Made by a program: the position numbers and the translations under genes. From the NCBI GenBank assembly GCA_004297235.1, contig SCUR01000538.1, positions 1 to 15,298 of the forward strand: a stretch of DNA of 15,298 bases, given 5' to 3'. The stretch comes from Candidatus Manganitrophaceae bacterium (GTDB lineage Bacteria > Nitrospirota > Nitrospiria > SBBL01 > Manganitrophaceae). Positions 1-5,650 of this stretch are shown here, piece by piece. The notes beneath the pieces are model-generated. The model saw only the letters and a list, made by a program, of their open reading frames with translations, ran no database searches and was not told where the DNA came from. Within the stretch, counting starts at the first letter, position 1, and every line of letters starts with the position of its first letter.

Positions 1-16
1 GTCCGCCCACGGGCCG

Positions 17-45
17 TTGCAAAAACCAAAGGGCTATGGTATAAA
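17..45 (+). promoter_or_regulatory. Candidate sigma70 promoter of def
   Basis: TTGCAA (17-22) and TATAAA (40-45) are separated by exactly 17 bp, giving 4/6 and 5/6 matches to the housekeeping consensus. Transcription would begin near 52, leaving a leader of only about 17 nt before the ATG at 69, with no convincing Shine-Dalgarno sequence in it. Confidence 0.45.
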
Positions 46-68
46 TAACGGAAACTATTGGGCAAAAG

Positions 69-617
69 ATGGCCATTTTAAAGGTGGCAAAGCTCGGGAA
101 TCCCCTCCTTCGGAAGATCGCGGCGCCGGTGACCCCGGCCGAGGCGCAAGACCCGCTCTTTCAAAGCTTTTTGGAAGACATGGTCGAGACGATGCGCAAA
201 TTGGACGGCGTCGGGCTGGCCGCCCCTCAAGTTTTTGAATCAAAACAGATCATCGTCGTCGAGGCCAACGCCAACCCCCGCTATCCGAATGCGCCCGATC
301 TCTCCCTGCTGATTCTGCTCAATCCAACCTTCACTTATCTGTCCGAAGAGAAAATCGAAGGGTGGGAGGGGTGCCTCAGCGTCGAGAACTTACGCGGAAA
401 AGTGGTCCGATCGGCGCGGGTCGGCCTGAAGGCCTTCAATCGCCACATGGAACCGATCGAAATGGAGGCGGAGGGATTCCTTGCCATTGTCTTCCAGCAT
501 GAGATCGATCATTTAAACGGCAAAGTGTTCCTCGATCGGATGAGCGATTTCTCCACCTTGACCCACTTGGCCGAATTCGAACGCTTTTGGGTGAGAGATC
601 CGGCGGAGGTCGGATAA
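69..617 (+). CDS. def: Peptide deformylase
   Basis: This cytosolic metalloenzyme removes the N-formyl group from nascent polypeptides. All three family motifs are present in a 182-residue protein of normal length: GVGLAAPQ (residues 47-54), EGCLS with the metal ligand Cys102, and HEIDH with His144, Glu145 and His148. Cys102 and the two histidines bind Fe/Zn and Glu145 is the catalytic base. The ATG at 69 is chosen because the protein then begins in the usual way, MAILKVAKLGNPLLR, with the domain starting at once. No good Shine-Dalgarno precedes it. In many bacteria def is followed by fmt; here it is followed after 87 nt by an SdhB-like gene that has its own promoter, so def is probably a single-gene unit. 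The family call is essentially certain. Confidence 0.97.
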   Translation: MAILKVAKLGNPLLRKIAAPVTPAEAQDPLFQSFLEDMVETMRKLDGVGLAAPQVFESKQIIVVEANANPRYPNAPDLSLLILLNPTFTYLSEEKIEGWEGCLSVENLRGKVVRSARVGLKAFNRHMEPIEMEAEGFLAIVFQHEIDHLNGKVFLDRMSDFSTLTHLAEFERFWVRDPAEVG

Positions 618-667
618 TCGTCTCATCTTTTTCTCCCCTTTGCTCAGTGTTTTGTCCCACCCTTGAC

Positions 668-696
668 CCGACAAAGAAACAATCTTCAGATATAAT
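668..696 (+). promoter_or_regulatory. Candidate promoter of the sdhB-like operon (leaderless)
   Basis: A perfect TATAAT lies at 691-696, with CCGACA (668-673, 4/6) 17 bp upstream. The predicted start of transcription, about 703, falls on or next to the ATG at 705. The reading frame has a stop at 693-695 inside the box, so the gene cannot start further upstream. A TTGACC at 663-668 is a better -35 match but lies 22 bp away, which is too far. Confidence 0.5.
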
Positions 697-704
697 CGAG
701 ATCG

Positions 705-1646
705 ATGCGCGTTAAAATTACGGTCCAGAAATTTAATCCCGAGGTCGACCAGAAGCCGTACCCCCGCGATTACTTCGTGGAGGCGAGCCGGGGGATGACC
801 CTGCTCTCGGCCCTTTTGAAAATCAAGGCCGAGACCGACGGCACCCTGACCTTCCGCGCCTCCTGCCGGGCGGCGATCTGCGGCTCCTGCGCGATGCAGG
901 TGAACGGCAGTCAAAAGCTCGCCTGCAAGCTCCCCCTCAAAGAAGAGCTCGAACATCACGGGAAAATCGAAGTGGGGCCGATGGCCAACATGCCGGTGAT
1001 TAAAGATATGGTCGTCCAGATGAACCCCTTCTGGGAGAAGGTCCGGGCGGTCGATCCCTTCCTGATGACGAAAGACGGCGCGGAGGTCCCGACCGAAGCG
1101 CTGAAGGATCTTCACGAGAAGCTGCACAACGCCGACGGCTGCATCCTGTGCGGGGCCTGCGTGTCGGCTTGCACCGCCTATGAAGTCTCCTCCGGCTTTT
1201 TGGGTCCGGCCGCTTTGGCCAAGGCGTATCGGTTCCAAGCCGATCCAAGGGATCAGGCGCATCTTCCCCGCCTGGAGGCGCTTCAAGGACCCGACGGCAT
1301 TTGGGATTGCGTCCGCTGCGTCTTCTGCGTTCAGGTCTGCCCGAAAGACGTCCGCCCGATGGAGCAGATCGTCCGCCTTCGGCGCCTCTCGATCGACGCC
1401 GGATTCTCCGACTCTGTGGAAGCGCGGCATATCACCGAGTTTACGAAAGTGGTCGGCAAAGAGGGTCGGCTCAACGAAGCGCTCCTGCCGGTCCTCATGA
1501 CGTGGGGAAATATTAAGAAGATGCTCCGAATCATCCCGCTCGGCATCAAGATGTTCTTCCATGGGAAGACGCCGTTTCCATTCAAGCGGGTCCCTGGGGC
1601 CGATCAGGTCCGGGCCATCTTCAAATATTGGGAGAAAGCGAAATGA
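705..1646 (+). CDS. sdhB: Succinate dehydrogenase/fumarate reductase iron-sulfur subunit, E-type
   Basis: This 313-residue subunit carries electrons between the flavoprotein and the quinone-reactive subunit of a succinate:quinone or fumarate reductase. The N-terminal plant-type ferredoxin domain holds the [2Fe-2S] ligands Cys54, 59, 62 and 74. The C-terminal domain holds Cys146-x2-149-x2-152-x3-156 for a [4Fe-4S] cluster and Cys202-x2-205-x2-208-x3-212-Pro. In classical SdhB the last motif has a non-cysteine residue at the 205 position and binds [3Fe-4S]; here all four cysteines are present, as in archaeal E-type enzymes. The tail after about residue 240 is basic and hydrophobic (repeated LL, IIPLGIKMFF) and may touch the membrane. 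The only possible start is ATG 705, 9 nt after a stop and without a Shine-Dalgarno. The stop overlaps the next start (ATGA). No flavoprotein gene is in the window. An HdrC-type role is unlikely because HdrC lacks the [2Fe-2S] domain. Confidence 0.88.
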   Translation: MRVKITVQKFNPEVDQKPYPRDYFVEASRGMTLLSALLKIKAETDGTLTFRASCRAAICGSCAMQVNGSQKLACKLPLKEELEHHGKIEVGPMANMPVIKDMVVQMNPFWEKVRAVDPFLMTKDGAEVPTEALKDLHEKLHNADGCILCGACVSACTAYEVSSGFLGPAALAKAYRFQADPRDQAHLPRLEALQGPDGIWDCVRCVFCVQVCPKDVRPMEQIVRLRRLSIDAGFSDSVEARHITEFTKVVGKEGRLNEALLPVLMTWGNIKKMLRIIPLGIKMFFHGKTPFPFKRVPGADQVRAIFKYWEKAK

Positions 1647-2533
1647 AGTACGCCCTCTTTCCAGGATGCGCCGCGAAAGGAGCCACCCCCGAGCTCTACG
1701 CCTCGACGATGAAGGTGGTGGGGCGGTTGGGGCTCGACATTGTCGAGCTGGAAGCGTTCAACTGCTGCGGCGCCGGCGTGATCACCGAAGCCGACCCCGA
1801 CCTCGCCTATACCCTCAACGCCCGAACCCTCGCCACCGCCGAGAAGATGGGGATCAACAACGTCATGACGATCTGCGGCACCTGCCAGGGGATCTTGGGG
1901 GGGGCGAACAAGAATCTTCAAGAAGACGAGGCGCTGCGCGAGCGGATCAACCGGGCCCTTAAAGACACGACCGGCCTGGAGTACCATGGGACGGTCGAGG
2001 TGAAACATCTTCAGTGGATCTTGGTCAAAGATTTCGGGGTGGACGAGCTCGGCAAGTTCATCACCCATCCGCTGCACGTCTCAATCGCCCCCTTCTACGG
2101 CTGCTATATTTTGCGCCCCTCCCGCGCTACGGGATTTGACGACTGGGAGAACCCGACCTCGTTGGAGAAGCTGATACGGGCCGTCGGCGCCTATCCGGTC
2201 GAATACGACGGCCGGACCAAATGCTGCGGCTTCCCGGTGCTCCTGGAGAAAGATCAGATCTCGTTGAGCATGGTGGCGCAGAACGTCGGGGAAGCGAAGG
2301 AAAAAGGAAGCGATGCGATGGTGACCCCCTGCCCCCTCTGCCATATGAGTCTCGACATCTATCAAGAGCGCGCCGAAGATCGACTCCAACAGGAACATCC
2401 CGACCAGACGCTCGGTGTGCCGATCCTCCATCTCCCCCAACTCCTCGGCCTCGCAATGGGCTTCTCGCCGAAAGAATTGGGAATGAAACGACACCTGGTT
2501 TCCCCCGCCCCTCTGATCGAGAAAATACAATAG
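1643..2533 (+). CDS. sdhE: CCG-domain subunit, SdhE/HdrB-like (quinone-reactive partner of SdhB)
   Basis: The 296-residue protein has two complete cysteine-rich CCG repeats: Cys9...Cys41-Cys42...Cys78-x2-Cys81, and Cys154...Cys194-Cys195...Cys230-x2-Cys233. In HdrB of heterodisulfide reductase such repeats bind noncubane [4Fe-4S] clusters. In E-type succinate dehydrogenases and methylmenaquinol:fumarate reductases the equivalent subunit replaces the haem-containing membrane anchor. No transmembrane helix is evident, so it would sit peripherally on the membrane. The start is ATG 1643, overlapping the sdhB stop by 4 nt, with GGAG at 1631-1634 eight nt upstream; an in-frame start at 1628 would add five residues but fits worse. 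The coupling to sdhB makes a shared complex very likely. A heterodisulfide-reductase role cannot be excluded from sequence alone. Confidence 0.82.
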   Translation: MKYALFPGCAAKGATPELYASTMKVVGRLGLDIVELEAFNCCGAGVITEADPDLAYTLNARTLATAEKMGINNVMTICGTCQGILGGANKNLQEDEALRERINRALKDTTGLEYHGTVEVKHLQWILVKDFGVDELGKFITHPLHVSIAPFYGCYILRPSRATGFDDWENPTSLEKLIRAVGAYPVEYDGRTKCCGFPVLLEKDQISLSMVAQNVGEAKEKGSDAMVTPCPLCHMSLDIYQERAEDRLQQEHPDQTLGVPILHLPQLLGLAMGFSPKELGMKRHLVSPAPLIEKIQ

Positions 2534-2545
2534 CAAGGACCGCCC

Positions 2546-3190
2546 ATGGCTGAAATACAAATTCCGGAGTGGGTTCCCCTCTTCCCCCTCCCGAATGTGG
2601 TTTTCTTTCCGAAGACCTATCTTCCTCTCCATATCTTCGAGCCGCGCTATCGTGAAATGGTACAAGATGCCTTGGGTGGAGACCGGATGATCGGCATGGT
2701 CCTCTTGAAAGAAGGGTGGGAAATCGATTATGATCGCAATCCGCCGATCTTTCAGATCGGCTCGGTCGGGAAAATCGTCCGATCCCAACGACAGGACGAC
2801 GGCCGGTATAATATTCTCCTCTACGGTCTGAAAAAATTCCTGGTCCGGGAGGAGAGCCATGATCGCTCCTACCGGCAGGGACACATCGACATCGTGGAAG
2901 AGCCGCAGACCGAGTCGCTGCTGGCCCCGGTAAAAGAGCGGCTTGTGGAGCTGACGATGCGATACCGGCAGAAGATGCCGGGCGGGGAAGCGCTGGAATC
3001 GGTCCTGGAAATGGGACTTCAAGACGACACGTTGGTGGCGACCCTCTCGGCGGGGTTGCCGCTGACCGTGCTCGAAAAGCAATTCTTATTGGAAGCGGAA
3101 GATCCCCACCAACGGGCGCGGCGACTGACCGAATTGATGGAGATGGGTCTTCAGACGATCGGACAAGCCGACGGACAAACGGAGGAATAA
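2546..3190 (+). CDS. LON substrate-binding domain protein (stand-alone)
   Basis: This 214-residue protein consists only of the N-terminal domain of Lon protease. Residues 11-39 carry the typical PLFPLPNVVFFP...LHIFEPRYREM signature and residues 80-105 the IVRSQ...DDGRY/YGLKKF region. The AAA+ ATPase (Walker A) and the Ser-Lys protease domain are absent and there is no room for them, since the next gene begins immediately. Free-standing LON-domain proteins are widespread; their role is unsettled, and substrate binding or an adaptor function is the usual guess. The start has AAGGA at 2535-2539, 6 nt before the ATG. It is 12 nt downstream of the sdhE-like gene and abuts the peroxiredoxin gene with no gap, so it is probably co-transcribed with both. 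Confidence 0.88.
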   Translation: MAEIQIPEWVPLFPLPNVVFFPKTYLPLHIFEPRYREMVQDALGGDRMIGMVLLKEGWEIDYDRNPPIFQIGSVGKIVRSQRQDDGRYNILLYGLKKFLVREESHDRSYRQGHIDIVEEPQTESLLAPVKERLVELTMRYRQKMPGGEALESVLEMGLQDDTLVATLSAGLPLTVLEKQFLLEAEDPHQRARRLTELMEMGLQTIGQADGQTEE

Positions 3191-3679
3191 ATGGCCGAAG
3201 AACTAAAACCGGGAGACGACGCTCCGACGTTCATCCTTCCCTCCTCGGACGGCGGGGAGGCCGATCTCACCTCCTATCGAGGGAAGACCGTCGTCCTCTA
3301 TTTTTACCCCAAGGATGACACCCCCGGCTGCACCAAGGAGGCCTGCGCTTTCCGAGATTCCTTCGCCGCGCTGAAAAAAGCAAAGGCGGTGGTCCTGGGG
3401 GTCAGTCTCGATCCGCTTCCCTCCCATCAAAAATTTATTCAGAAGTACACCCTTCCCTTTCCGCTGTTAAGCGATGCGGATGCCGCTGTTTCCAAGGCCT
3501 ACGGGGTCTACAAGCTGAAGAGCCTGTATGGGCGGCAATTCTGGGGGATTGAGCGATCGACCTTTATCATCGACCCGAAGGGGAAGATCTCCCATCTCTT
3601 TCGCCGCGTGAAGGTCGACTCCCACGTGGAGGAGATCCTTTCGGCCTTGAAAAAACCGGCGACGGTCCGGAAGCGCTGA
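3191..3679 (+). CDS. bcp: Thioredoxin-dependent peroxiredoxin, PrxQ/Bcp type
   Basis: This 162-residue enzyme reduces hydrogen peroxide and organic hydroperoxides using thioredoxin. The active-site stretch FYPKDDTPGCTKEAC (residues 38-52) shows the peroxidatic Cys47 and the resolving Cys52 five residues later, the hallmark of the atypical 2-Cys PrxQ/BCP group. The later motif FPLLSDADAAVSKAYGV is also typical. The ATG directly follows the stop of the LON-domain gene, with GGAGG at 3181-3185 placed 5 nt upstream. It is the last gene of the sdhB-sdhE-LON-bcp run, where peroxide protection of iron-sulfur enzymes is a reasonable but unproven rationale. No hairpin terminator is visible after it; the ferredoxin promoter begins 12 nt downstream. 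Confidence 0.95.
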   Translation: MAEELKPGDDAPTFILPSSDGGEADLTSYRGKTVVLYFYPKDDTPGCTKEACAFRDSFAALKKAKAVVLGVSLDPLPSHQKFIQKYTLPFPLLSDADAAVSKAYGVYKLKSLYGRQFWGIERSTFIIDPKGKISHLFRRVKVDSHVEEILSALKKPATVRKR

Positions 3680-3691
3680 GCTAAAAAGGGT

Positions 3692-3721
3692 TTGACATGC
3701 CGTGAAGACGCGTGATATAGT
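3692..3721 (+). promoter_or_regulatory. Strong promoter of the ferredoxin gene
   Basis: A perfect TTGACA (3692-3697) is followed after 18 bp by TATAGT (3716-3721), which also carries the extended -10 TG at 3713-3714. Transcription should begin near 3728, giving an AT-rich leader of about 68 nt. The leader ends in GGAGGT (3781-3786), 9 nt before the ATG. A small inverted repeat, GGTAG (3784-3788) and CTACC (3791-3795), overlaps this ribosome binding site. Confidence 0.75.
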
Positions 3722-3795
3722 CCCAAAATCGGTTTTTATTCAAAGCAACATTAAATATTTTAAACATAATCAAAGATGAGGGAGGTAGTCCTACC

Positions 3796-4164
3796 ATGGC
3801 ACTTTTGATCACCAGTGAGTGCATCGCCTGCGCAGCGTGTCTGCCCGAATGTCCGAATGAGGCGATCTTCGAGAATCGAAGCGATTGCGAATCTAAGGGA
3901 TATAAGTTGACCGGTGAGGACGGGGGCGGCCAGCTGGCCCACGCCACCAGCGACAATATTTATGTCATCACCTACGAGCGCTGCACCGAGTGCGTCGGCC
4001 ACTTCGATGAGCCCCAGTGCGCGGCGGTTTGCCCGGTCTCCGACTGCTGTATTTCCGATCCGACCTATCCCGAGAAGACCGATGTCCTTCTGGCAAAAGC
4101 CAGGACCTTGAATCCGGACAAGGAAATCGATCCGGCGCGTGTCTGGAGCGGAGTTCGCAACTAA
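3796..4164 (+). CDS. 2[4Fe-4S] ferredoxin, Chromatium (Alvin) type
   Basis: This small soluble low-potential electron carrier has 122 residues. Cluster I ligands are Cys9-x2-12-x2-15 with Cys19-Pro. The second half has Cys63-x2-66-x8-75-x3-79-Pro followed by Cys84-Cys85. The eight-residue loop between the second and third ligand (CTECVGHFDEPQC) and the long C-terminal tail are the marks of the Allochromatium vinosum/YfhL ferredoxin family. Compared with that family the segment between the clusters is clearly longer, holding a Gly-rich stretch (EDGGGQ) and an extra Cys31. The gene stands alone between its own strong promoter and a terminator, with an excellent Shine-Dalgarno, so high expression is expected. 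Partners could be 2-oxoacid:ferredoxin oxidoreductases if the host fixes carbon by the reductive TCA cycle; no such gene is in view. Confidence 0.92.
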   Translation: MALLITSECIACAACLPECPNEAIFENRSDCESKGYKLTGEDGGGQLAHATSDNIYVITYERCTECVGHFDEPQCAAVCPVSDCCISDPTYPEKTDVLLAKARTLNPDKEIDPARVWSGVRN

Positions 4165-4188
4165 GCGCCTCGTAAGGGCGGCTTGAAT

Positions 4189-4230
4189 AAAAATGGAAAG
4201 GCTGAACGAATCGGCCTTTCCATTTTTTTT
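4189..4230. terminator. Bidirectional intrinsic terminator between ferredoxin and CBS-protein genes
   Basis: ATGGAAAGGC (4193-4202) pairs with GCCTTTCCAT (4214-4223). The stem extends inward through a T-G wobble, G-C and A-T to a five-base loop ACGAA (4206-4210). Eight T (4223-4230) follow on the plus strand. The A-run at 4189-4193 supplies the U-tract for the opposite strand, so both converging genes can end here. Confidence 0.9.
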
Positions 4231-4238
4231 GCGGATGC

Positions 4239-4619
4239 TTAGAGCCGGTTCTTGAAACAGATGACCAGATCGCGCACCGAGATGATCCCGACGATCTTCC
4301 CCTTGTCGGTCACGGCCAGATGTCGAATCCCTTTCGTCGCCATCAGATCGTTCGCCTCTTTTGCCGTCTTGTCGATATCGATCCCGATGACCGGTTGACT
4401 CATGATCTTCTCCACCGGCGTGGTGTCGGGATTCAACCCCTCCGCAAGCGCTTTCCGGACGAAATCGGTCTCGCTGACGATGCCGATCCGCTCCGTCCCC
4501 TCGCTGACCAAAAGGGAGCCGATCCGTTTGTCTCGCATCTGCTTTGCCGCATCCCGAAGGGTGACCTTGGGAGAAATCTCATGAATGTCCCGATGCATCA
4601 AAAGGGCTAATGGCGTCAT
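4239..4619 (-). CDS. CBS-domain pair protein
   Basis: The 126-residue protein is made of two CBS motifs and nothing else (about residues 5-60 and 70-124), which should fold into one Bateman module. Both halves end in the adenosine-nucleotide signature: GIVSETD (46-52) and GIISVRD (111-117). Such stand-alone pairs bind AMP, ATP, NAD or SAM and modulate partner enzymes; the partner is not evident. The start is ATG 4619, preceded by GGGAGG (4630-4625) 5 nt upstream; a GTG at 4637 would add six residues but would sit upstream of that site. It lies 31 nt downstream of the sirtuin gene on the same strand, so the two are probably one transcript. Confidence 0.9.
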   Translation of the reverse strand: MTPLALLMHRDIHEISPKVTLRDAAKQMRDKRIGSLLVSEGTERIGIVSETDFVRKALAEGLNPDTTPVEKIMSQPVIGIDIDKTAKEANDLMATKGIRHLAVTDKGKIVGIISVRDLVICFKNRL

Positions 4620-4650
4620 CTTCTCCTCCCTCTCCACTCGACGATCAAGT

Positions 4651-5382
4651 CTAAAGGCTGCCTATTAATTGCGGAACCATCTCCGACGCGCGCCCGGTGA
4701 GCCACGCGTCGCAATCCACGAGCTCTGAATCGACGGTGTTGATCTCAATTGTAAAAGCCCCATGGGCCTTGGCCAACGAAGCGAAAGAAGCGGCCGGTTG
4801 AACCACTCCCGATGTCCCGACGACCAAGAAGACCTCTGCCGATCGACACGCCTCCAGACTCTTCTGCAAATCGACCGGATTGATCGCCTCCCCAAACCAG
4901 ACAACATCCGGCCGAAGCAGCGCATGACAACCCTCGCAGGCGGGAAGCGGCGGAAGATCCAGGGAGCGGTTTTCCGTGGTCCGGCCGCAGTCGGTGCATC
5001 GGACACGCCACAAACTCCCATGCAGCTCGATTATCTTCCGGCTTCCAGCCAAGAGATGAAGCCCGTCGACGTTTTGGGTAATCAACGTAAAATCGGAGCA
5101 GGAGCGCTCCAGCACAACCAACGCGTCATGGGCCGGGTTCGGGCGCTTCTCGGCGATGATCTTGCGCCGCCAGTGATACCACTCCCAAACGATTTCCGGA
5201 TGGGACTCAAACGCCTCCGGCGTCGCCAACGCTTCGGCCCGAAACTGTTTCCAAAGCCCGCCGTCCCCGCGAAAGGTAGGAACGCCGCTGTCCGCTGAGA
5301 TTCCGGCCCCCGTGAGAACCGCGATGGACCGAGCGGAAGAAATCCGATCCCGCGCCGCGTTGATGTCACTCTGGTCCGACAC
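4651..5382 (-). CDS. cobB: NAD-dependent protein deacylase, sirtuin class III (CobB-like)
   Basis: The enzyme removes acyl groups from protein lysines with consumption of NAD. The 243-residue protein shows the NAD-binding GAGIS (25-29) and FRG (37-39), TQNVDGLH (102-109), the catalytic His121 in ELHG, a zinc ribbon (Cys129-x2-132 and Cys149-x2-152), WFGE (162-165) and GTS (189-191). Tyr69 and Arg72 (WYHWRR) match the Tyr-x-x-Arg pair that in CobB and SIRT5 recognises acidic acyl groups, so desuccinylase/demalonylase activity is predicted besides deacetylation. The start is taken as GTG 5382, because GAGGAGG (5397-5391) lies 8 nt upstream and the sirtuin fold begins about 15 residues later; an ATG at 5457 would add an untypical 25-residue extension. 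It precedes the CBS-protein gene. Confidence 0.94.
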   Translation of the reverse strand: MSDQSDINAARDRISSARSIAVLTGAGISADSGVPTFRGDGGLWKQFRAEALATPEAFESHPEIVWEWYHWRRKIIAEKRPNPAHDALVVLERSCSDFTLITQNVDGLHLLAGSRKIIELHGSLWRVRCTDCGRTTENRSLDLPPLPACEGCHALLRPDVVWFGEAINPVDLQKSLEACRSAEVFLVVGTSGVVQPAASFASLAKAHGAFTIEINTVDSELVDCDAWLTGRASEMVPQLIGSL

Positions 5383-5390
5383 AGAGCGAT

Positions 5391-5397
5391 CCTCCTC
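5391..5397 (-). promoter_or_regulatory. Ribosome binding site deciding the sirtuin GTG start
   Basis: GAGGAGG on the minus strand (5397 down to 5391) is 8 nt upstream of GTG 5382. It supports the GTG start over the distant in-frame ATG at 5457, which has no such site. Confidence 0.7.
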
Positions 5398-5409
5398 AAA
5401 GTGAGTGTG

Positions 5410-5438
5410 AGTATACCGAATCGCCTCCACGAAAACAA
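5410..5438 (-). promoter_or_regulatory. Candidate promoter of the sirtuin gene
   Basis: On the minus strand TTGTTT (5438-5433) and TATACT (5415-5410) are 17 bp apart. The predicted transcription start, near 5403, gives a leader of about 20 nt that contains the GAGGAGG site. This fits the GTG start at 5382 and excludes ATG 5457. Confidence 0.4.
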
Positions 5439-5583
5439 CAGGATCCGATTCTCTCAACGGCTTGCTTGGAGCGAAGAAACGGAATCCGCTCCCTCCGGCG
5501 CAGGAAATTCAAGGTTGAACCCGCCTCAGTACCGTTTTCTATCCGTCTGATCAAATTTCTTGACACATTACAAAAAATTTATA

Positions 5584-5613
5584 TTGACATAAAGAAGAGT
5601 AACTAAGTATTCT
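5584..5613 (+). promoter_or_regulatory. Candidate promoter of the diguanylate cyclase operon
   Basis: TTGACA (5584-5589) and TATTCT (5608-5613, 4/6) are 18 bp apart, with transcription expected near 5620. A second perfect TTGACA lies 24 bp upstream (5560-5565) in very AT-rich DNA. No well-spaced -10 box belongs to it: the best (TATATT, 5580-5585) is only 14 bp away. Confidence 0.5.
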
Positions 5614-5650
5614 AAGCCGTTTGTGTAAAATAAATTCGAGGAGGCAAAGA

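Noticed and set aside
663..696. TTGACC with TATAAT as a classical promoter for sdhB
   Set aside because: The spacer is 22 bp, too long for sigma70; CCGACA at 17 bp was preferred.
513..1562. Long minus-strand open frame opposite sdhB and the end of def
   Set aside because: It lies antisense to two clearly recognisable genes, has a composition rich in His/Arg/Asp with no family motif, and is explained by GC-rich codon use.
2081..3082. Minus-strand open frame of 333 codons opposite sdhE and the LON-domain gene
   Set aside because: It is antisense to well-supported genes, has no recognisable domain and no ribosome binding site that stands out.
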